Shown here one piece after another: positions 19,662 through 29,656 of a stretch of 64,000 bases of DNA. Each line of letters opens with the position of its first letter. The first letter of the stretch is position 1. Location: contig CAIJNL010000016.1 of NCBI GenBank assembly GCA_903822005.1, positions 61,184 through 125,183 on the forward strand, given 5' to 3'. A program made the translations under genes and the position numbers. The notes beneath the pieces are model-generated. The model did no database searches and was not told the origin of the DNA. It saw only the letters and a list, made by a program, of their open reading frames with translations. This stretch comes from an uncultured Nitrospiraceae bacterium (GTDB lineage: Bacteria; Nitrospirota; Thermodesulfovibrionia; Thermodesulfovibrionales; Dissulfurispiraceae).

Positions 19662-20240
19662 CTACTTGATTCTCGCTTCTATGGCGGCCCAGTTAATATT
19701 CTTGAAGAACGATTCGATGTAATCTGCCCTCTTAAGGCCGTAATCAAGCATAAAGGCATGTTCGAACACATCCATTATCAGAAGGGGCTTGCATCCTGCA
19801 GGATGGGACACGTCATGCTCGTTAACCCAGAAGTTGATTAGCCGTTTGCTTGCACAGTCGCAATAAAGCACTGCCCAGCCTATGCCTCTCATTGCACCTA
19901 CAGCTTTGAAGTCCTTTTCCCAGGCCTCATAGCTGCCGAAGCTCTCCACTATTTTTTTGACCAGAGTTCCGTTCTTGTCCATAGCGGCTTTGCCGCCGAG
20001 ATTTTCGAAGTAATATTCATGCAGCCTCATGCCGTTGAATTCCCAGCCGAGTCTTCTCTTGAGTTCAGCGAATTCCGGAACAGCTGTCTTTCCTTCCTTC
20101 AGCATTGCTTCAAGAGTGTCGAGCACCTTGTTTGTGTTGGTAACATACCCCTGATAAAGGGTGAAGTGGTTCTTGAGAAGGGTTTCGCTGAAACCCTCCA
20201 TACCTACCAGCGCTGAAAAGTCTTTTGCCGTGTACGCCAT
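19662..20240 (-). CDS. Fe/Mn-family superoxide dismutase
   Basis: 192 aa; metal-ligand pattern LLKNHFTLY, RLHEYYFENLGG, IMDVFEHAFMLDY. Confidence 0.9.
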   Translation of the reverse strand: MAYTAKDFSALVGMEGFSETLLKNHFTLYQGYVTNTNKVLDTLEAMLKEGKTAVPEFAELKRRLGWEFNGMRLHEYYFENLGGKAAMDKNGTLVKKIVESFGSYEAWEKDFKAVGAMRGIGWAVLYCDCASKRLINFWVNEHDVSHPAGCKPLLIMDVFEHAFMLDYGLKRADYIESFFKNINWAAIEARIK

Positions 20241-20290
20241 GTTATTTTCTCCTTTTGAGGTATAATTTATTCCGCGGGAAGTTAATCCGC

Positions 20291-20800
20291 TTACATGCCT
20301 TTTACGAAACTGATCACTTTGTCGTAGTTAGGGGCATCGCTTACTTCAGGAACGAGCTCGACATACCGAACTACGTCATTCTTGTCTATCACGAAGATGG
20401 ACCGCGCGAGCAGCCTGAGTTCTTTTATAAGGACCCCGTATGCGTTGCCGAAGGAGGCGTCTCGGTGATCAGATAGAGACGTGACCTTGTCTATGCCTGC
20501 GGCAGCACAAAACCTGGCTATTGCAAAGGGCAGGTCCATGCTGATGTTGATAACAACAACGTCAGCGCCGAACTCTGCTGCCTCCTTATTGAACTTGTTG
20601 ATCTGTATATCACAGACAGGTGTATCAAGCGATGGGGTCACGCTTATGATCCTGATTTTGCCGGCGAAATCAGAAGATTTAACCTCTTTAAGGTCTTTGT
20701 CGAGTGCCGAGAATGCTGGGGCCTTGCTGCCGACTGTAATCTCGGGCCCGATCAGTGTGAGCGGGTTTCCGTGGATTGTAATTTTGCCTGTTCTTTCCAT
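20291..20800 (-). CDS. tpx: Thiol peroxidase (Tpx-type peroxiredoxin)
   Basis: 169 aa; SVTPSLDTPVCDIQINKFNKEA motif. Confidence 0.94.
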   Translation of the reverse strand: MERTGKITIHGNPLTLIGPEITVGSKAPAFSALDKDLKEVKSSDFAGKIRIISVTPSLDTPVCDIQINKFNKEAAEFGADVVVINISMDLPFAIARFCAAAGIDKVTSLSDHRDASFGNAYGVLIKELRLLARSIFVIDKNDVVRYVELVPEVSDAPNYDKVISFVKGM

Positions 20801-20885
20801 ACTGCCTCCTTATAATATTATCTTGTATTATATATACCAATTTTCCGGTAAATCTCAAATATTTAGAGGGACGGCATGGACAACC

Positions 20886-20911
20886 GATTCGATGTCTCGG
20901 TGTGACCTTCC
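20886..20911 (-). repeat. Dispersed repeat block A, copy 1 (inverted relative to the 34.7/35.0 kb copies)
   Basis: Reverse complement GGAAGGTCACACCGAGACATCGAATC is nearly identical to 34672-34697 and 35009-35034. Confidence 0.85.
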
Positions 20912-20924
20912 TATTGTCTCTATG

Positions 20925-20969
20925 TGTCATATACAACGGCGACGCTGCGCTGTCGATACGGCCGCCATT
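20925..20969 (-). repeat. Dispersed repeat block B, copy 1
   Basis: Reverse complement matches 34742-34786 at 43 of 45 positions by hand alignment. Confidence 0.85.
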
Positions 20970-21038
20970 GACGGCTTTCAAGTATAATAGCTGTCGCGGA
21001 AGGCGGTTGTCTTTGCCAGCATATCCCGGTGAGAATCC

Positions 21039-22205
21039 TTAGGCTTCCCGCAGGGCATCGACAATATTCATGCGAGATGCTCTGATTGCGGGCAGCAGAC
21101 CTCCCGCAAAGCCCATGAAGAGGGCAAAACCGAGGGCCTGGAGAGCGAGGCCCGGCGTAAGATTAAAAGAAAAGGCCAGCTCTGAAAAGGTCTGGAAGTT
21201 CATTGTAGAGACAGTAAAAAACTGGAGGAACGAGGCGATAAAAAGTCCGATAACACCTCCGAAAAACCCGAGAAGAAGCGACTCGATCAGAAACGCCGCA
21301 AGTATATTCCTGCGACGGAAGCCGAGAGCCCTGAGGGTGCCTATCTCGCTTACCCTGTTGGCGACAGCGGCATACATTGTAATCATGGCACCGATCACAG
21401 CGCCCAAAGAAAATATAATAGTCAGTGATATACCGAGTATGCGCAGGAACTTGGCCATCATCTCGGACTGCTTGGCATAGTAGACCGTCTCCTTCATCGC
21501 CTCGACTGTGAGCCGCGGGTCGCTCTCAATGCGCTGTTTGTAGGCTTGAAATACAGAGGGGTCCTTTATGCGGAATATCACGGAGGAATAGGCCCGTCTG
21601 CGAAAGGCCTGCATAAGCTGGTCCGCATCGCCCCAGATTTCGGAACTGAAGCCGGTGTTGCCCGCGTCGAATATTCCTACGACTGTCCAGTCGCGCATTC
21701 CGAAGTGGAGCGTCTCGCCTATGCCGCCACCCGTAAACCTTCTGGCAATGCTCGCTCCCGCCATGATTTCGGATGAGCCCGGCCTCGGCAGACGGCCCTC
21801 TACAATCTTCATCTGCTCACGTAAAGCCATGGAGCTTTCCCCTGTACCCCTGATCACGATATTGGATAACTTGTCGGTACCGCGTTTCGGGAGCGAGATG
21901 ACGACGACGACCTCCTTAGCGAACATCGGACGTCCGGTGGTCCCAATCGAGACCTCAGATTGTGTTTCTAGCTTTGAGGCCTGAAGGCGTTCGACTCCGC
22001 TCTGTACCTCAGCATCAGACCCTTTGCGGATCAACACAACATTGTCCGGAGTGCCGGTTTCCACCAACGTCTTTTTCAGACCTTCTGCGAGCATGAGCAT
22101 TGCTGAAAAGACGAATACCACAAGCGCCATTCCGCCTACCGTCAGAATTGTGGTGAGCCTCCTGGTCCAGAGGTTTTTCAGATTGTATGAAAGCGGAATC
22201 TTCAT
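21039..22205 (-). CDS. MacB-like ABC transporter permease (FtsX domain)
   Basis: 388 aa; N-terminal TM, MacB periplasmic domain, VANRVSEIGTLRALGFRRRNIL. Confidence 0.9.
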   Translation of the reverse strand: MKIPLSYNLKNLWTRRLTTILTVGGMALVVFVFSAMLMLAEGLKKTLVETGTPDNVVLIRKGSDAEVQSGVERLQASKLETQSEVSIGTTGRPMFAKEVVVVISLPKRGTDKLSNIVIRGTGESSMALREQMKIVEGRLPRPGSSEIMAGASIARRFTGGGIGETLHFGMRDWTVVGIFDAGNTGFSSEIWGDADQLMQAFRRRAYSSVIFRIKDPSVFQAYKQRIESDPRLTVEAMKETVYYAKQSEMMAKFLRILGISLTIIFSLGAVIGAMITMYAAVANRVSEIGTLRALGFRRRNILAAFLIESLLLGFFGGVIGLFIASFLQFFTVSTMNFQTFSELAFSFNLTPGLALQALGFALFMGFAGGLLPAIRASRMNIVDALREA

Positions 22206-22206
22206 C

Positions 22207-23364
22207 TCATCCGATTCTCCTGAGCCCGTCCGCTATCCTGATCCTGATCGAGCGCCAGGTCGGGAAAATACCGGCTATCAGGCCGACGACAATGGCTGCG
22301 GAAATGTCCATAATGATGGTTTCGTCAGAAACCAGGAATACAGGGAAGAAGATGCTCAGTTCAGCGCCAAAGGCCTTTGCTGCCGGAAAGGTAAGGGCTA
22401 TGCCGCAGGCGCAGCCAATCAGGCTGATCAGCAGAGACTCCCCGAATATAAGACCCGCAATATGCCACCTGCCGAAACCCAGTGTCTTGAATACCGCGTA
22501 TTCACCGATCCTCTCGCGTGCAGTCATGGCCATGGTATTTGCCATCACTGCCATAATGATAAAGATTACGACAAAAGATACGAGCCTGATGGCTATTACA
22601 ATCGCCTCGCTCATGGTTATCCAGCTCATCTGGAAGGCTTTTTCTGTTTCGGTAAGTGTTTCTGCAATAGAATTCTTGAAGGCCTTATCAATATTGGCCG
22701 CCACATCCGCCGCGATGGAAGGGTTTGTGACGCCTATCATATAGAATCCCACCTGTTCGGAACGCAGCGGCGCGCTCTTTTTTATCGACTCGTTAAGATA
22801 GGCCCATTGAAAGAAAAACTGGGACTCGTCAACAGTATGGTCCCTGCCTTTGTAGATGCCGCGCATAACCATGTCCCACTGGCCCGGGAATATGGTGCCT
22901 CTCAGGGTAACTGTATCTCCCGGTTTCCAGCCGTATTTTGCGGCGAGCTTGCGGCCGGCGACAAAGCCTTTGCGGTCCCTGAAAAAAGCGGCCTTCTGGT
23001 CCTCCGGCAGCACGAACTCAGGATAAAGCTCAAGATATGATTTGGGATCAACGGCAAAATTGGGAAAGAAATTTTTCTCGTCTATATAAACCCCTCCAAA
23101 CCAGTTACCCCATGACACGAGCTGTACCCCGGCAATCTGCCTGATTTTGTCTTTATGCGAGACAGGAAGCGGAAATATTAGTGAGATCGCATTTCTGGTC
23201 ACTAGGCGCGTGGACGATGAAGCCTCTACCCCTGCATAAAAAGCATCAATGACTGTTCTCAGCAGGCCGAATGACAGTATCGCTATGGTGATGCCGAGGA
23301 TGGTGAGTCCTGTCCTCAGTTTGTGACGAAAGATATTCCTGAAGATGAGATTAAGAAGGTACAT
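22207..23364 (-). CDS. MacB-like ABC transporter permease (FtsX domain)
   Basis: 385 aa; TARERIGEYAVFKTLGFGRWHI. Confidence 0.9.
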   Translation of the reverse strand: MYLLNLIFRNIFRHKLRTGLTILGITIAILSFGLLRTVIDAFYAGVEASSSTRLVTRNAISLIFPLPVSHKDKIRQIAGVQLVSWGNWFGGVYIDEKNFFPNFAVDPKSYLELYPEFVLPEDQKAAFFRDRKGFVAGRKLAAKYGWKPGDTVTLRGTIFPGQWDMVMRGIYKGRDHTVDESQFFFQWAYLNESIKKSAPLRSEQVGFYMIGVTNPSIAADVAANIDKAFKNSIAETLTETEKAFQMSWITMSEAIVIAIRLVSFVVIFIIMAVMANTMAMTARERIGEYAVFKTLGFGRWHIAGLIFGESLLISLIGCACGIALTFPAAKAFGAELSIFFPVFLVSDETIIMDISAAIVVGLIAGIFPTWRSIRIRIADGLRRIG

Positions 23365-24061
23365 CCGCGAAAATGCCCTTGTCCAGATGCAGTATAATGC
23401 GCGCCTTTTCAGCGGCCCTTGGATCGTGAGTTACCATGATGATGGTCTTGCCGAGTTCCCTGTTCAGCCTGCTGATAAGGTCCAGGATCTCGGCAGCCGA
23501 AACCCGGTCAAGATCGCCTGTAGGTTCATCGGCAACGAGTATGACCGGATCGGTCACAACGGCCCGGGCTATGGCGACCCGCTGTTGCTGCCCGCCCGAC
23601 AGCTGTCCCGGGTAATGGTCCATCCGGTCGGCAAGCCCGACGACTCTCAATGCCATCTCAACATGCTCACGCCGCTCTTTTTTTGTAAGCGTGGTCAGGA
23701 CCAGAGGCAGTTCCACATTTCCAAAAGCTGTCAGCACAGGTATCAGGTTGTAAAACTGGAAGATAAACCCGACGTTCACGGCACGCCAGCCGGCCAGATC
23801 GGTCTCGGAAAGTTTTGTTATGTCTATGCCGCCGATGGTCACAGAACCGCTGTCAACACTGTCTATTCCAGCGAGCAGGTTCAGCAGGGTACTCTTGCCC
23901 GAACCGGACGGCCCCATAAGGGCGAGGAACTCTCCTTCTTTGATATCGAGGGAGATATTCTCAAGCACCTTGATGGCCTGGCTGCCGCGACGGTATGTCT
24001 TGCTTACATTTCTGATCTGGACGATCGGGGCCGTTTCCGATGACATGGTGTTTGGCCTCAC
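23351..24061 (-). CDS. ABC transporter ATP-binding protein (LolD/MacB type)
   Basis: [44 protein letters not shown]. Confidence 0.95.
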   Translation of the reverse strand: MRPNTMSSETAPIVQIRNVSKTYRRGSQAIKVLENISLDIKEGEFLALMGPSGSGKSTLLNLLAGIDSVDSGSVTIGGIDITKLSETDLAGWRAVNVGFIFQFYNLIPVLTAFGNVELPLVLTTLTKKERREHVEMALRVVGLADRMDHYPGQLSGGQQQRVAIARAVVTDPVILVADEPTGDLDRVSAAEILDLISRLNRELGKTIIMVTHDPRAAEKARIILHLDKGIFADVPS

Positions 24062-25293
24062 TTTTCGTCTGTCTTTATCCTGGAGCCGTTATGCAGATCT
24101 TCGGACGGTTTCAGTACTACTTTGTCGCCCGCTTTCACTCCATCCAGTATTTCGACCATATCGCCGAACTGCCTGCCGGTTTTTACGGTCACAGCTGTTG
24201 CGACGTCTCCCTTGACAATGAATACCCTGGCCGTATTGTTCGATAGTATGACTGCGGATTTGTTCACGGCGATAAATGCCTTCATCTCATCTGCCCCGGG
24301 CTCGCGGGAGAGGAAGGCCACCTTGGCGCTCATCTCGGGCAGGACTCTGGGGTCAGTGTCCACAAAGCGCACTTTCACCATGACAGTCGCCTTTGACCTG
24401 TCCGCCGTGGGCACAATTATTTTTGCCATGCCCCGGAACCTTTTGTCAGGCAGCGCGTCAAGCTGTATGTCGCAGGGCTGGCCTATCTTTATCTTGCCGA
24501 TATTCGCTTCCGAGACATCGACCTCGACCATAAGGGAATTCATGTCAGCGATTGTAACGACCGCAGACTGCACATTTACGGTTGCCCCTATCGGTGTCAC
24601 GATGTCTCCTATGTCCGCATTCTTGGTCAGCACCACCGCATCAAACGGGGCGCGGAGTACGGTGTAATCTATGGCTACGGCGGCGCCCCTCAAGGCAGCG
24701 GAGCTTGCCTTTATAGATGACGTGGCGGCTTCAACCGCGGCATTGGCGCTCTTGTAATGGGCCTCTGAAGTATCATACTCCGCCCTGGCTATATAACCTT
24801 TTTTTATCAGTTCGCTGTTCCTGTTAAGGGCCAGTGTGGCGTCCTGCAGGTCAGCCTTTGCCTTGTCGAGATTGTAACGGGCAACACCAAGATTGGCGCT
24901 TGCCTGGTCTCTGGATGCCATGACGTCATTGCTTTCGAGACGGGCAATTATTTCGCCCTTTTTGACCTTGCTGCCTTCAGCGACGTTCAGTTCGATGATG
25001 CGGCCGGTGATCTTGGAGGCAAGGGCTGATTTGCGCTGGGCCACGACATACCCGCTCGCATTAAGGAGGGAAAAAGTCTGGGACGGATAAATCTCTGAGA
25101 CAGAAGCCAGCTGGACCTTCACGGACGGGCTCAATAAACCGCTCATGAAGAGAAAAGATGCGATAATGACAAGCGCGGCGGCTGCTGCAATATAGACAAG
25201 CTTCTTCCTGTTTTTAGCAGGCGCACTGAAGACCGCTGATTTGTTTATTTTAAGTTTTGAAAGGTCTTCACCTGACATTTTCCTACCTCGCAT
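24058..25293 (-). CDS. HlyD/RND-type periplasmic adaptor subunit
   Basis: 411 aa; GRIIELNVAEGSKVKKGEIIARLES, coiled coil, RAPFDAVVLTKNADIGDIV. Confidence 0.92.
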   Translation of the reverse strand: MRGRKMSGEDLSKLKINKSAVFSAPAKNRKKLVYIAAAAALVIIASFLFMSGLLSPSVKVQLASVSEIYPSQTFSLLNASGYVVAQRKSALASKITGRIIELNVAEGSKVKKGEIIARLESNDVMASRDQASANLGVARYNLDKAKADLQDATLALNRNSELIKKGYIARAEYDTSEAHYKSANAAVEAATSSIKASSAALRGAAVAIDYTVLRAPFDAVVLTKNADIGDIVTPIGATVNVQSAVVTIADMNSLMVEVDVSEANIGKIKIGQPCDIQLDALPDKRFRGMAKIIVPTADRSKATVMVKVRFVDTDPRVLPEMSAKVAFLSREPGADEMKAFIAVNKSAVILSNNTARVFIVKGDVATAVTVKTGRQFGDMVEILDGVKAGDKVVLKPSEDLHNGSRIKTDEK

Positions 25294-25406
25294 ACGAGCC
25301 GCATGTTTAGCGTAATTATAACAGATAAAAGGGAGAGGCTGAAATTTCGGGCAGACGAGAAAGAATGACTTACAAAAAAGGCGAGGGTAGCCGATGCGAT
25401 GTCCGA

Positions 25407-26156
25407 CTAATCCTCGTAGCGTTTCCTCCAGAAAATTGCAAAGGCAAAATGAGACATGGCGAGCCAGCCTGATACTGCCATATTTTTCAAGGATAATTCA
25501 GTCCCGTACAGATCGTGCCAGATCAGCGGGATAAAAATGCCGATGACTATTATCAAGAATCCGAGGATAAAGGCAGCAGGTTTTGCACCTGTATCACTTT
25601 CGCGTAAAAGATAAAACCATATAAAAATCCATATAGCGGCCGGTATAAATGAACCCAAAAAAATTCTGCTTGTAAAAGGACCCCATTTAGCTCTTATTGC
25701 CGATGCATTGAGCAGGACATCACTAGCATTGTAGGCATTGATTGCTATGAATATCCAGACAGATGCAACGAAGTTCAGCCATAAAAGTTGCGGGAAGCCG
25801 AATCGGGCTAAATAATCGGTAAATCTCCGCGAAATCGAGATGTTTTCACCTGCAATCATACTGTTAAAGCTACTGTTATTAGCAGATGTTGCATCGCCCG
25901 GTGTTTTGTTATTGTGTTCCGGTCTATAATGGCGTAGAGGCGCGGCCTTGATTTTGTCAAAGGCCATATTGATTTCCTGAAGTCTGGTAGTCGCCTTTGC
26001 CTGTTCAGGAGAACCCTGCTCGTAGCGGTCGGGATGCCATCTCCGGACAAGCCCTCTGAACTCTTTTTTTATATGCGATGCAGCTGCGTCGAGAGGCATA
26101 TTGAGGATCAAATATGCCTGTTTTATTTCATGCAGATCTTCAGGCGAATAATTCAT
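25407..26156 (-). CDS. J-domain (DnaJ-like) membrane protein
   Basis: AYLILNMPLDAAASHIKKEFRGLVRRWHPDRYEQGSPEQAKATTRLQEINMAFDKIK (HPD motif), C-terminal TMs. Confidence 0.85.
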   Translation of the reverse strand: MNYSPEDLHEIKQAYLILNMPLDAAASHIKKEFRGLVRRWHPDRYEQGSPEQAKATTRLQEINMAFDKIKAAPLRHYRPEHNNKTPGDATSANNSSFNSMIAGENISISRRFTDYLARFGFPQLLWLNFVASVWIFIAINAYNASDVLLNASAIRAKWGPFTSRIFLGSFIPAAIWIFIWFYLLRESDTGAKPAAFILGFLIIVIGIFIPLIWHDLYGTELSLKNMAVSGWLAMSHFAFAIFWRKRYED

Positions 26157-26282
26157 GAATCACCCCAATAAACGAACAAAATGAGACCACATAAATTGTT
26201 CCCGGTAAAGGCATGGTTAAGTTTATAGCAGAAATAAGGCGATTTGGCAGGGAGAAATTTGGATCGAAGCATGGCGATAACA

Positions 26283-26471
26283 TTAAAACTTCTGATAAAG
26301 TCCGGCCTGTTTGCATAATTCGTTGGCGGTTATTCTGTCGATAGAGCCATGTCTTTTAATGGGAATTATCTTGCGGTCGTTTGTGTAAATTGAATGATTG
26401 CCGCCTTCACGCAGGAGTCTATAGCCGTTCTCTTCGAAATATTTGACAAGATCACGGCGCTTAACGGACAC
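26283..26471 (-). CDS. hicA: HicA-type mRNA interferase toxin
   Basis: VKRRDLVKYFEENGYRLLREGGNHSIYTNDRKIIPIKRHGSIDRITANELCKQAGL; GTG start 26471 with AGAGG upstream, just after the hicB stop. Confidence 0.88.
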   Translation of the reverse strand: MSVKRRDLVKYFEENGYRLLREGGNHSIYTNDRKIIPIKRHGSIDRITANELCKQAGLYQKF

Positions 26472-26472
26472 C

Positions 26473-26691
26473 TTATACCTCTGCCGGAAGTTGCTCGAAT
26501 AAAACACGTCCGACGGGTATATCTTTTTTTTGCTGTTTGTGTGCCTTGATCATTTCCTTCAGGGCGTCCTGCAACATTTCTCTGCATTTTTCTATTGTTT
26601 TTCCCTCTGTGACCACTTCAGGCCATTCAATAAGTTGCCCCATATAACCGGACGGGATTTGTGTATATTTTGCAGTGTATGTTTTGGTCAT
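26473..26691 (-). CDS. hicB: HicB-type antitoxin (short form)
   Basis: 72 aa; YTAKYTQIPSGYMGQLIEWPEVVTEGKTIEKCREMLQDALKEMI. Confidence 0.85.
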   Translation of the reverse strand: MTKTYTAKYTQIPSGYMGQLIEWPEVVTEGKTIEKCREMLQDALKEMIKAHKQQKKDIPVGRVLFEQLPAEV

Positions 26692-26800
26692 GTTATCTCC
26701 TCCTCTTTCATGAATTATACCACAGTTAATGGTGCTGCAAAGGTATCATTTGTAGGCAAAGGAGGCGTTGTTTAGGGTGAAAATGATGAGAAGTATGCTA

Positions 26801-27361
26801 TTACTCGGGAACAACCCGTATTTTCACAGGTGTATTTTCCTGCATGGTCCTGCCGGTGTATTCAATATAGTTGACCGTTGACATGCCGAAGAGGTCTTCT
26901 TTTGTATTTACGTAAACTTTTTCGAGAACGATTTCCCTGTTATTAATGGAGGTTGAGGCCCTGTATTTTCCGTTGATCTTTTCGACAGAGATAGTGTTCT
27001 TCGCACAGGCTACAATTGAGAATCTATAGTTATTGCTTTGAAAGTCCATTGGTTTGATCCCAAAGGCGTATTTTTTCTCAAGGGAGCTAAGCACTTCTTT
27101 TTTCCCGCCGTGCAGAATCCAGTATGCTGTCACAGGATTTGGTGCGCACAACGTATTATTGCCATCGTGGCAGATATCGTAGTAAACAATATTCTTGTTC
27201 TTGCTGCGCTCTATAAAGAAGAGATGTTCATTCTTCTCGGCAGAAGCGTGACTGATAATACCGCTAAAGGCCGTCAGCATTAATGCAAAAGCGGCAATAA
27301 GCATTCCTTTTACTGAGCATAGGCAGTAAATTCTGCCGCTGCGATGGTGCCTGTTCTTCAT
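26801..27361 (-). CDS. Exported protein, DUF4833-like
   Basis: Signal peptide after MKNRHHRSGRIYCLCSVKGMLIAAFALMLTAFSG; KNIVYYDICHDGNNTLCAPNPVTAYWILHGGKKE; internal start chosen. Confidence 0.65.
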   Translation of the reverse strand: MKNRHHRSGRIYCLCSVKGMLIAAFALMLTAFSGIISHASAEKNEHLFFIERSKNKNIVYYDICHDGNNTLCAPNPVTAYWILHGGKKEVLSSLEKKYAFGIKPMDFQSNNYRFSIVACAKNTISVEKINGKYRASTSINNREIVLEKVYVNTKEDLFGMSTVNYIEYTGRTMQENTPVKIRVVPE

Positions 27362-27655
27362 TTGGTAATCTCCCTGGGAATATGCTGATCTTGCTGCTGC
27401 GGTTAGAGGTGCCTCTGCGAAAGCGGAACATGAGATGTGCAAAGAAGAAGCTGCCCTGCTGAGATCTGAATAACGTTGTTTATGCGAATTGTACGTCAGA
27501 CGCATACTGTCTACTGCTTTATTATACCTGTCCTGGTACCATTTAAGCAAAGAAACAATGATGAGCAAGCCGTGCCTGTTCACTGTTTTGTCTCAATATG
27601 ATATTCTATTGCTGATTTCAAATTTTATCTTAATTGCTCAGAAAAGGAGTAAGGG

Positions 27656-28966
27656 ATGAAGGCAATAAGCAGATACTTTGATTTCGCAATGCATAATACG
27701 ACGTTCCGGCAGGAAATCCTGGCGGGTATAACGACCTTTCTCACCATGGCTTACATCATCATAATCAATCCTGCGATACTCGAGGCAGCAGGCATTCCCA
27801 AAGGCCCGTCCATGACCGCCACCATCCTCTCGGCTGCCTTTGGCACCCTGATAATGGGAGTTTATGCAAAACGTCCCTTTGCCATTGCGCCTTATATGGG
27901 GGAGAATGCGTTCATAGCTTATACGGTGGTAAAGGTGCTGGGCTATCCGTGGCAGACGGCTTTGGGTGCGATCTTTATCGCCGGCGTTATCTTTACATTG
28001 CTTACAGTATTCAAGATAAGGAGCTGGCTTGCAGCCGCGATACCTGTTTCACTCAAGTATAGCTTCGCTGTCGGAATCGGCCTCTTCCTGACTTTTATCG
28101 GCCTGAACGAGACCGGCATCGTGTCTCTGGGGGTTGCCGGGGCGCCTGTCTGCCTCGGACGGATGAGCGATGCGCCGGTGCTTCTCTCAATCCTCGGTTT
28201 CTTCATAATCTCATGGCTTATTGTGAAGCGGATACATGGCGCAGTAATTATCGGAATACTTGCGGTCACAATAATCTCGATCATGACCGGTATTGCCCCT
28301 TTGCCGAAAGATATTGTCTCGATGCCGCCTGATGTAACGCCCATATTCATGCAGCTTGATATAATAGGCGCCCTGTCACCCAAGGCATTCCCTATAGTGC
28401 TGATAATTTTTGTTATGGCATTTGTTGACACCATCGGCACCGTCATCGGCCTTTCAGCGAGGGCCGGACTTCTCGATGAAAATGGGGACCTGCCCGAAAT
28501 CGAAAAGCCGATGATGGCGGATGCGCTTGCCAACCTGTTCGCTCCGGTCTTCGGCACGACCACCACAGGGGCCTATATCGAATCGGCAACCGGAATAGAG
28601 GAGGGCGGACGCACAGGTTTCACCGCGCTTGTAGTGGCCGCGCTTTTTCTTTTTGCGCTTTTCTTTGCGCCCCTGGCTGCCGCGGTCCCTGCTCACGCAT
28701 ACGGCACAGCGCTAATTGTGATAGGTATTTTCATGATCGCACCCATCGCGAAGATAGACTTCGGGGACTATACAGAGCTGATTCCAGCCTTTCTGACAAT
28801 AGTCCTTATCAGTTTTACCTACAATATCGGCGTCGGGATGACGGCCGGACTCATTTCGTATCCTTTGCTGAAGACCATCACAGGACGGCATAAAGAGGTG
28901 CCTTATGCCCTATGGCTGCTTGCTGCCATGTCGCTCTCATTTTATATTTTTTATCCATACAGGTAA
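27656..28966 (+). CDS. NCS2-family purine permease (AzgA/PbuG-like)
   Basis: 436 aa; FRQEILAGITTFLTMAYIIIINPAIL, APYMGENAFIAYTVV, TTTGAYIESATGIEEGGRTGF. Confidence 0.95.
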   Translation: MKAISRYFDFAMHNTTFRQEILAGITTFLTMAYIIIINPAILEAAGIPKGPSMTATILSAAFGTLIMGVYAKRPFAIAPYMGENAFIAYTVVKVLGYPWQTALGAIFIAGVIFTLLTVFKIRSWLAAAIPVSLKYSFAVGIGLFLTFIGLNETGIVSLGVAGAPVCLGRMSDAPVLLSILGFFIISWLIVKRIHGAVIIGILAVTIISIMTGIAPLPKDIVSMPPDVTPIFMQLDIIGALSPKAFPIVLIIFVMAFVDTIGTVIGLSARAGLLDENGDLPEIEKPMMADALANLFAPVFGTTTTGAYIESATGIEEGGRTGFTALVVAALFLFALFFAPLAAAVPAHAYGTALIVIGIFMIAPIAKIDFGDYTELIPAFLTIVLISFTYNIGVGMTAGLISYPLLKTITGRHKEVPYALWLLAAMSLSFYIFYPYR

Positions 28967-28976
28967 GATCGGGTAA

Positions 28977-29648
28977 TTGTCAGTGTATACAGTTAAAGCC
29001 GCAAAAAAACGGCCTGAATTGCAGGGCTTATGGGACGGACCGGCATGGTCCCGTGCAGATACGCTGGAGCTTGAGAGTTTCAGACCCGAAGGCAGCGAAA
29101 ACCGGCCAAAGACGTCGGTGAGGCTGCTATATAACGAGGAAGGCATCTTCGGCATATTCCGCGTTGATGACCGTTATGTCCGCTGCGTGCATACGCGTTA
29201 TGGCGCGCCTGTTTATAAAGACAGTTGCGTTGAGTTCTTCGTAAAGCCGAAACCTGGAAAAGGATATTTTAATTTCGAATTTAACTGCGGCGGCGCGCTC
29301 CTTTGCAGCTACATCACAAATCCGGAAAGAACGGCCGATGGTTTTAAGGAATATGTGCTGATACCGGAATCTGAGGGAAGGGTGGTCGGGATTTTCCATT
29401 CGATGCCTGCTGTCGTCGATCCCGAGATTACTGAACCGGTCACCTGGACGCTCGAATTCTTCATACCGTTCAGCCTGCTCGGAAAATATGCCGGACCAAT
29501 TGGTGATATCCATGGTCAGGAATGGGCGGCCAATTTCTATAAGTGCGGTGACGAGACGTCCCATCCACACTGGGTCTCGTGGCGGCCCCTGCCCCAATTG
29601 AATTTTCATATGCCTGAATATTTCGGGACTGTCAGGTTTGCCGGCTGA
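28977..29648 (+). CDS. Carbohydrate-binding family 9-like protein
   Basis: 223 aa; GLWDGPAWSRADTLELESF...VRLLYNEEGIFGIFRVDDRYVR...KDSCVEFFVKP resembles CBM9-like. Confidence 0.75.
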   Translation: MSVYTVKAAKKRPELQGLWDGPAWSRADTLELESFRPEGSENRPKTSVRLLYNEEGIFGIFRVDDRYVRCVHTRYGAPVYKDSCVEFFVKPKPGKGYFNFEFNCGGALLCSYITNPERTADGFKEYVLIPESEGRVVGIFHSMPAVVDPEITEPVTWTLEFFIPFSLLGKYAGPIGDIHGQEWAANFYKCGDETSHPHWVSWRPLPQLNFHMPEYFGTVRFAG

Positions 29649-29656
29649 TTCCTGCG

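Noticed and set aside
22024-23040. 338-aa plus-strand ORF
   Set aside because: Antisense to two MacB-like permeases; composition typical of a shadow frame.
26283-26691. hicBA as a novel toxin-antitoxin type
   Set aside because: Both proteins match the known HicA/HicB families and arrangement.
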